Part shown: positions 60,269 through 64,000 of the stretch, piece after piece
How the letters are laid out: each line of letters begins with the position of its first letter
Position numbering within the stretch: position 1 is the stretch's first letter
Source of the DNA: Escherichia fergusonii ATCC 35469
GTDB taxonomy: Bacteria; Pseudomonadota; Gammaproteobacteria; Enterobacterales; Enterobacteriaceae
Direction of reading: 5' to 3'
Assembly (NCBI RefSeq): GCF_000026225.1
Contig: NC_011740.1
Span: forward strand, 4,154,001 to 4,218,000
DNA length: 64,000 nucleotides
Program-made: the position numbers and the translations under genes
The notes under the pieces: generated by a model
Seen by the model: the letters and a program-made list of their open reading frames with translations, nothing else
The model's database searches: none
Told to the model about the DNA's origin: nothing

Positions 60269-60449
60269 CGCTGGGATTATGCGGATTTTTCATGCAGCGG
60301 GGATGCTCAGAAACTGTGCTTATAACAGCTATACTTTTTATCCTCTTTCGCAGTTCGCCGAGCTAACGGCACTAAAACCATCACATTTTTCTGTGACTGG
60401 CGCTACAATCGTCCACAGTCACAATTCTCAAATCAGAAGAGTATTGCTA

Positions 60450-62099
60450 ATGAAAAATATCAATCCAACGCAGACCGCGGCCTGGCAGGCACTACAGAAA
60501 CACTTCGATGAAATGAAAGACGTTACGATCGCCGATCTTTTTGCTAAAGACGGCGATCGTTTTTCTAAGTTCTCCGCAACCTTCGACGATCAGATGCTGG
60601 TGGATTACTCCAAAAACCGCATCACTGAAGAGACGCTGGCGAAATTACAAGATCTGGCGAAAGAGTGCGATCTGGCGAGTGCGATTAAGTCGATGTTCTC
60701 TGGCGAGAAGATCAACCGCACCGAAAACCGCGCTGTTCTGCACGTAGCGCTGCGTAACCGTAGCAATACCCCGATTCTGGTTGATGGCAAAGATGTTATG
60801 CCGGAAGTCAACGCGGTGCTGGAGAAGATGAAAACCTTCTCGGAAGCGATTATTTCTGGTGAGTGGAAAGGCTATACCGGCAAAGCAATCACTGACGTAG
60901 TGAACATCGGGATCGGCGGTTCTGACCTCGGCCCATACATGGTGACTGAAGCACTGCGTCCGTACAAAAATCACCTGAACATGCACTTTGTTTCTAACGT
61001 CGATGGGACTCACATCGCGGAAGTGCTGAAAAAAGTGAACCCGGAAACCACGCTGTTCCTGGTAGCATCTAAAACCTTCACCACTCAGGAAACCATGACC
61101 AACGCCCATAGCGCGCGTGACTGGTTCCTGAAAGCGGCAGGTGATGAAAAACACGTTGCGAAACACTTTGCGGCGCTCTCCACCAATGCCACAGCCGTTG
61201 GCGAGTTTGGTATTGATACCGCCAACATGTTCGAGTTCTGGGACTGGGTCGGCGGCCGTTACTCTTTGTGGTCAGCGATTGGCCTGTCGATTGTTCTCTC
61301 CATCGGCTTTGATAACTTCGTTGAACTGCTTTCTGGTGCACACGCGATGGACAAGCATTTCTCCACCACGCCTGCAGAGAAAAACCTGCCTGTACTGCTG
61401 GCGCTGATTGGCATCTGGTACAACAATTTCTTTGGCGCGGAAACTGAAGCGATTCTGCCGTATGACCAGTATATGCACCGTTTTGCGGCGTACTTCCAGC
61501 AGGGCAATATGGAGTCCAACGGTAAGTATGTTGACCGTAACGGTAACGTTGTGGATTACCAGACTGGCCCGATTATCTGGGGTGAACCTGGCACGAACGG
61601 TCAGCACGCGTTCTACCAGCTGATCCACCAGGGTACGAAGATGGTGCCGTGCGATTTCATCGCCCCGGCTATCACCCATAACCCGCTCTCTGATCATCAC
61701 CAGAAACTGCTGTCTAACTTCTTCGCTCAGACCGAAGCGCTGGCGTTTGGTAAATCCCGCGAAGTGGTTGAGCAGGAATATCGCGATCAGGGTAAAGATC
61801 CGGCAACCCTGGACTATGTGGTGCCGTTCAAAGTGTTCGAAGGTAACCGCCCGACCAACTCTATCCTGCTGCGCGAAATCACTCCGTTCAGCCTGGGTGC
61901 GTTGATTGCGCTGTATGAGCACAAAATCTTTACTCAGGGCGTGATCCTGAACATCTTCACCTTCGACCAGTGGGGCGTGGAGCTGGGTAAACAGCTGGCG
62001 AACCGTATTCTGCCAGAGCTGAAAGATGACAAAGAAATCAGCAGCCACGATAGCTCAACCAATGGTCTGATTAACCGCTATAAAGCGTGGCGCGGTTAA
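60450..62099 (+). CDS. pgi: Glucose-6-phosphate isomerase
   Basis: A 549-residue glycolytic enzyme that interconverts glucose-6-phosphate and fructose-6-phosphate. Signatures VNIGIGGSDLGPYM, FLVASKTFTTQETMTNA, the catalytic Glu in GANMESNGK-like context (QQGNMESNGKY) and DQWGVELGKQLA are intact. The ATG at 60450 (MKNINPTQTAAW) matches K-12; the frame is open 57 codons upstream into the promoter region. Confidence 0.97.
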   Translation: MKNINPTQTAAWQALQKHFDEMKDVTIADLFAKDGDRFSKFSATFDDQMLVDYSKNRITEETLAKLQDLAKECDLASAIKSMFSGEKINRTENRAVLHVALRNRSNTPILVDGKDVMPEVNAVLEKMKTFSEAIISGEWKGYTGKAITDVVNIGIGGSDLGPYMVTEALRPYKNHLNMHFVSNVDGTHIAEVLKKVNPETTLFLVASKTFTTQETMTNAHSARDWFLKAAGDEKHVAKHFAALSTNATAVGEFGIDTANMFEFWDWVGGRYSLWSAIGLSIVLSIGFDNFVELLSGAHAMDKHFSTTPAEKNLPVLLALIGIWYNNFFGAETEAILPYDQYMHRFAAYFQQGNMESNGKYVDRNGNVVDYQTGPIIWGEPGTNGQHAFYQLIHQGTKMVPCDFIAPAITHNPLSDHHQKLLSNFFAQTEALAFGKSREVVEQEYRDQGKDPATLDYVVPFKVFEGNRPTNSILLREITPFSLGALIALYEHKIFTQGVILNIFTFDQWGVELGKQLANRILPELKDDKEISSHDSSTNGLINRYKAWRG

Positions 62100-62114
62100 T
62101 TAAATAACCTTAAT

Positions 62115-62146
62115 AACAATGCCGACTATAAGTCGGCATTGTTTTA
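62115..62146 (+). terminator. pgi terminator
   Basis: A perfect 13-bp stem (AACAATGCCGACT and its complement) with a 3-base loop and a TTTT run, 16 bases after the pgi stop. Confidence 0.9.
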
Positions 62147-62453
62147 TCAGATAAATCCCCTTGTCTGTGATTTAACAGAAATCATACCGTGAGGTTAATC
62201 CTAAAATAGATTTTTAATTGCGGTTGATTTCGGAAAATACGCAGGTTCATTCCTTTTTGTTTTATTTTAAGTTTATGATTTTCAATGTTATTTATATATA
62301 AGGTGAAACTTATATTTGATAATCATTCCAATTATCTTAAAACCCCATCACTAATTACCCGCACCGTAATTCGCATGCTTTAGTTGTGTATACTCGATCC
62401 CGCCCGAAATGTTTTTGGGTAAATCTCCATTCATTCAATGAAGGGAAATTGTT
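62147..62453 (+). other. Intergenic region upstream of yjbE
   Basis: A 307-base AT-rich stretch without a gene. It should hold the yjbEFGH promoter, which in E. coli is under Rcs and envelope-stress control. I cannot place a specific operator by eye. A Shine-Dalgarno (AAGGGAAATTGTT) precedes yjbE. Confidence 0.6.
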
Positions 62454-62696
62454 ATGAAAAAAGTTCTGTATGGCATTTTTGCCATATCTGCGCTTGCGGC
62501 GACTTCTGCGTGGGCTGCACCTGTACAGGTGGGCGAAGCGGCAGGGTCGGCAGCAACGTCGGTTTCGGCGGGTAGTTCCTCCGCGACCAGCGTCAGCACC
62601 GTAAGCTCGGCGGTAGGTGTCGCGCTCGCGGCAACCGGTGGCGGTGATGGTTCTAATACCGGGACCACAACAACCACGACCACCAGTACCCAGTAA
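62454..62696 (+). CDS. yjbE: YjbE, small secreted Ser/Thr-rich protein
   Basis: An 80-residue precursor with a clear signal peptide ([21 protein letters not shown]) and a low-complexity Ala/Ser/Thr/Gly tail ending in a threonine run. It matches E. coli YjbE, first gene of yjbEFGH, linked to production of an extracellular polysaccharide under Rcs control. Confidence 0.93.
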
Positions 62697-62764
62697 TAAA
62701 GTATGTATCCCCAAAATAATTTGAGTCATCGCATCTGTGGCTTGAAGTATGACGGGGATTAACC

Positions 62765-62788
62765 ATAACCACACTCCGGTGTGGTTAT
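62765..62788 (+). other. Intercistronic hairpin between yjbE and yjbF
   Basis: ATAACCACAC pairs with GTGTGGTTAT (10 bp) over TCCG, followed by TCTG without a T-run. It probably attenuates transcription into yjbF or stabilises yjbE mRNA. Confidence 0.7.
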
Positions 62789-62810
62789 TCTGCCCCTCTG
62801 GAGAAGAGTC

Positions 62811-63449
62811 GTGAAGCGACCTGCACTCATTCTTATCTGCCTGCTATTACAGGCCTGTTCAGCCACGACTCAAGAGCTGGGCAATTCACTGTGGGACAGT
62901 CTGTTCGGTACGCCAGGCGTACAGCTGACGGACGATGATATTCAAAATATGCCCTACGCCAGCCAGTACATGCAGCTTAATGGCGGGCCGCAGTTGTTTG
63001 TGGTGCTGGCCTTCGCTGAAGACGGACAACAAAAATGGGTCACTCAGGATCAGGCCACTCTCGTCACACAACATGGTCGTCTGGTGAAGACTTTGCTTGG
63101 CGGCGACAACCTGATTGAAGTGAATAACCTTGCCGCCGACCCGCTGATTAAACCCGCACAAATTGTTGATGGCGCAACATGGACGCGCACGATGGGCTGG
63201 ACCGAGTACCAGCAGGTACGCTACGCCACCGCGCGCTCAGTCTTCAAATGGAATGGCACCGATACCGTCAAAGTCGGCAGCGATGAAACCCCGGTTCGCG
63301 TGCTGGACGAAGAAGTCTCCACCGACCAGGCGCGCTGGCATAACCGCTATTGGATCGACAGCGAAGGGCAAATTCGCCAGTCGGAACAGTATCTCGGCGC
63401 GGATTATTTCCCGGTGAAAACCACTCTCATCAAGGCGGCAAAACAATGA
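62811..63449 (+). CDS. yjbF: YjbF lipoprotein
   Basis: A 212-residue lipoprotein precursor with lipobox LLLQAC (Cys16). It belongs to the YjbF/GfcB family of exopolysaccharide operons. The start is GTG at 62811 after GGAGAAGAGTC, giving the K-12 length. Its stop overlaps the yjbG start (ATGA). Confidence 0.93.
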   Translation: MKRPALILICLLLQACSATTQELGNSLWDSLFGTPGVQLTDDDIQNMPYASQYMQLNGGPQLFVVLAFAEDGQQKWVTQDQATLVTQHGRLVKTLLGGDNLIEVNNLAADPLIKPAQIVDGATWTRTMGWTEYQQVRYATARSVFKWNGTDTVKVGSDETPVRVLDEEVSTDQARWHNRYWIDSEGQIRQSEQYLGADYFPVKTTLIKAAKQ

Positions 63450-64000
63450 TTAAACAAACTATTGCTGCGTTGATTATGAGCGTGGGAGCGTCATCGGTCT
63501 TTGCGGCAGGAACCGTCAAAGTGTTCAGCAATGGCAGCAATGAGGCCAAAACGCTAACGGGCGCAGAGCATTTAATCGATCTGGTAGGCCAACCGCGGCT
63601 CGCAAACAGTTGGTGGCCCGGAGCGGTGATTAGCGAAGAGCTGGCAACGGCGGCGGCATTACGGCAGCAGCAGGCGTTGCTGACAAGGCTGGCAGAACTG
63701 GCGGCAGACTCCAGTGCTGACGATGCTGCCGCCATTAACGCCTTACGCCAGCAAATTCAGGCGTTGAAGGTGACGGGCAGACAAAAAATCAATCTTGATC
63801 CTGATATCGTGCGCGTTGCCGAACGCGGTAACCCGCCGTTGCAGGGCAACTACACGCTGTGGGTCGGACCACCGCCGTCCACGGTCACGTTGTTTGGGCT
63901 TATCAGCCGTCCTGGCAAGCAGCCATTCACTCCCGGTCGCGACGTGGCGAGCTATCTCTCCGGGCAAAGTCTGCTTAGTGGTGCGGATCGCAGCTACGCG
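63446..64000 (+). CDS. yjbG: YjbG, periplasmic exopolysaccharide-operon protein (3' end cut)
   Basis: 185 codons are visible, with no stop before the window edge. A signal peptide (MIKQTIAALIMSVGASSVFA) is followed by the GfcC-like domain (GTVKVFSNGSNEAKTL... GRQKINLDPDIVRVAERGNPPLQGNYTLWVGPPPSTVTLFGLISRPG). It matches E. coli YjbG (about 245 residues). It overlaps yjbF by 4 bases. Confidence 0.94.
   Translation, partial: MIKQTIAALIMSVGASSVFAAGTVKVFSNGSNEAKTLTGAEHLIDLVGQPRLANSWWPGAVISEELATAAALRQQQALLTRLAELAADSSADDAAAINALRQQIQALKVTGRQKINLDPDIVRVAERGNPPLQGNYTLWVGPPPSTVTLFGLISRPGKQPFTPGRDVASYLSGQSLLSGADRSYA

Overview
The window is enterobacterial chromosome of the genus Escherichia. Nearly every housekeeping protein (RbsDACBK, MetA, AceBAK, IclR, MetH, RluF, LysC, Pgi, YjbEFG) looks, from memory of the K-12 proteins, almost identical to its E. 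coli K-12 counterpart, but small differences (for example about four residues in MetA and about a dozen in LysC) and gene-content changes suggest a non-K-12-like lineage. E. fergusonii or another close relative is possible; the species cannot be fixed by eye.

Layout. 1-6.9 kb: the 3' end of kup, the ribose operon rbsDACBK-rbsR, and yieP directly after rbsR (hsrA is absent). 7.0-12.4 kb: a complete rRNA operon (P1/P2, boxA, 16S, tRNA-Glu, 23S, 5S, terminator). Its upstream flank is that of K-12 rrnC and its downstream flank (yjaB-metA) is that of rrnE. 12.4-28.5 kb: yjaB, metA, the glyoxylate operon aceBAK, an orphan M.EcoRII/Dcm-type cytosine methyltransferase where K-12 has arpA, iclR, metH, two unrecognised small AT-rich genes, yjbB and a yaiL-like gene. 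28.7-34.6 kb: a full L-sorbose PTS operon sorCDFBAME on the minus strand.

34.7-38.5 kb: rluF-yjbD with a recent rearrangement. A WaaK-like LPS glycosyltransferase, the remnant of a second glycosyltransferase and an IS200-type transposase relic lie between two about 750-bp direct copies of the rluF 3' end plus yjbD. 38.5-40.9 kb: a cassette with a sigma-54-type promoter, a structured leader containing a tRNA T-arm mimic, a slipin gene and an RlaP-like nucleotidyltransferase; this resembles bacterial RNA-repair loci. 41.0-41.7 kb: a second glycosyltransferase whose upstream DNA is related to that in the rluF-yjbD insert.

41.9-57.6 kb: a headless contractile tail gene cluster, a Mu/P2 mosaic with holin, lytic transglycosylase, sheath, tube, frameshifted tail chaperone, tape measure, hub, spike, baseplate, fibre and fibre chaperone. 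A Mor/C-type activator lies divergently, behind a near-ideal LexA box. No integrase, transposase, terminase, portal or capsid gene is present, so an SOS-inducible R-type tailocin is the best reading. 57.7-58.7 kb: the self-inhibited zeta toxin ezeT. 58.8-64.0 kb: lysC (apparently without its lysine riboswitch), pgi, and yjbEF with a partial yjbG.

The stretch from yjbD to lysC, about 20 kb, is all accessory relative to K-12, where these two genes are neighbours. It gathers stress- and damage-linked functions: RNA repair, an SOS-driven tailocin, a toxin, and surface-glycan genes that could alter tailocin or phage sensitivity.
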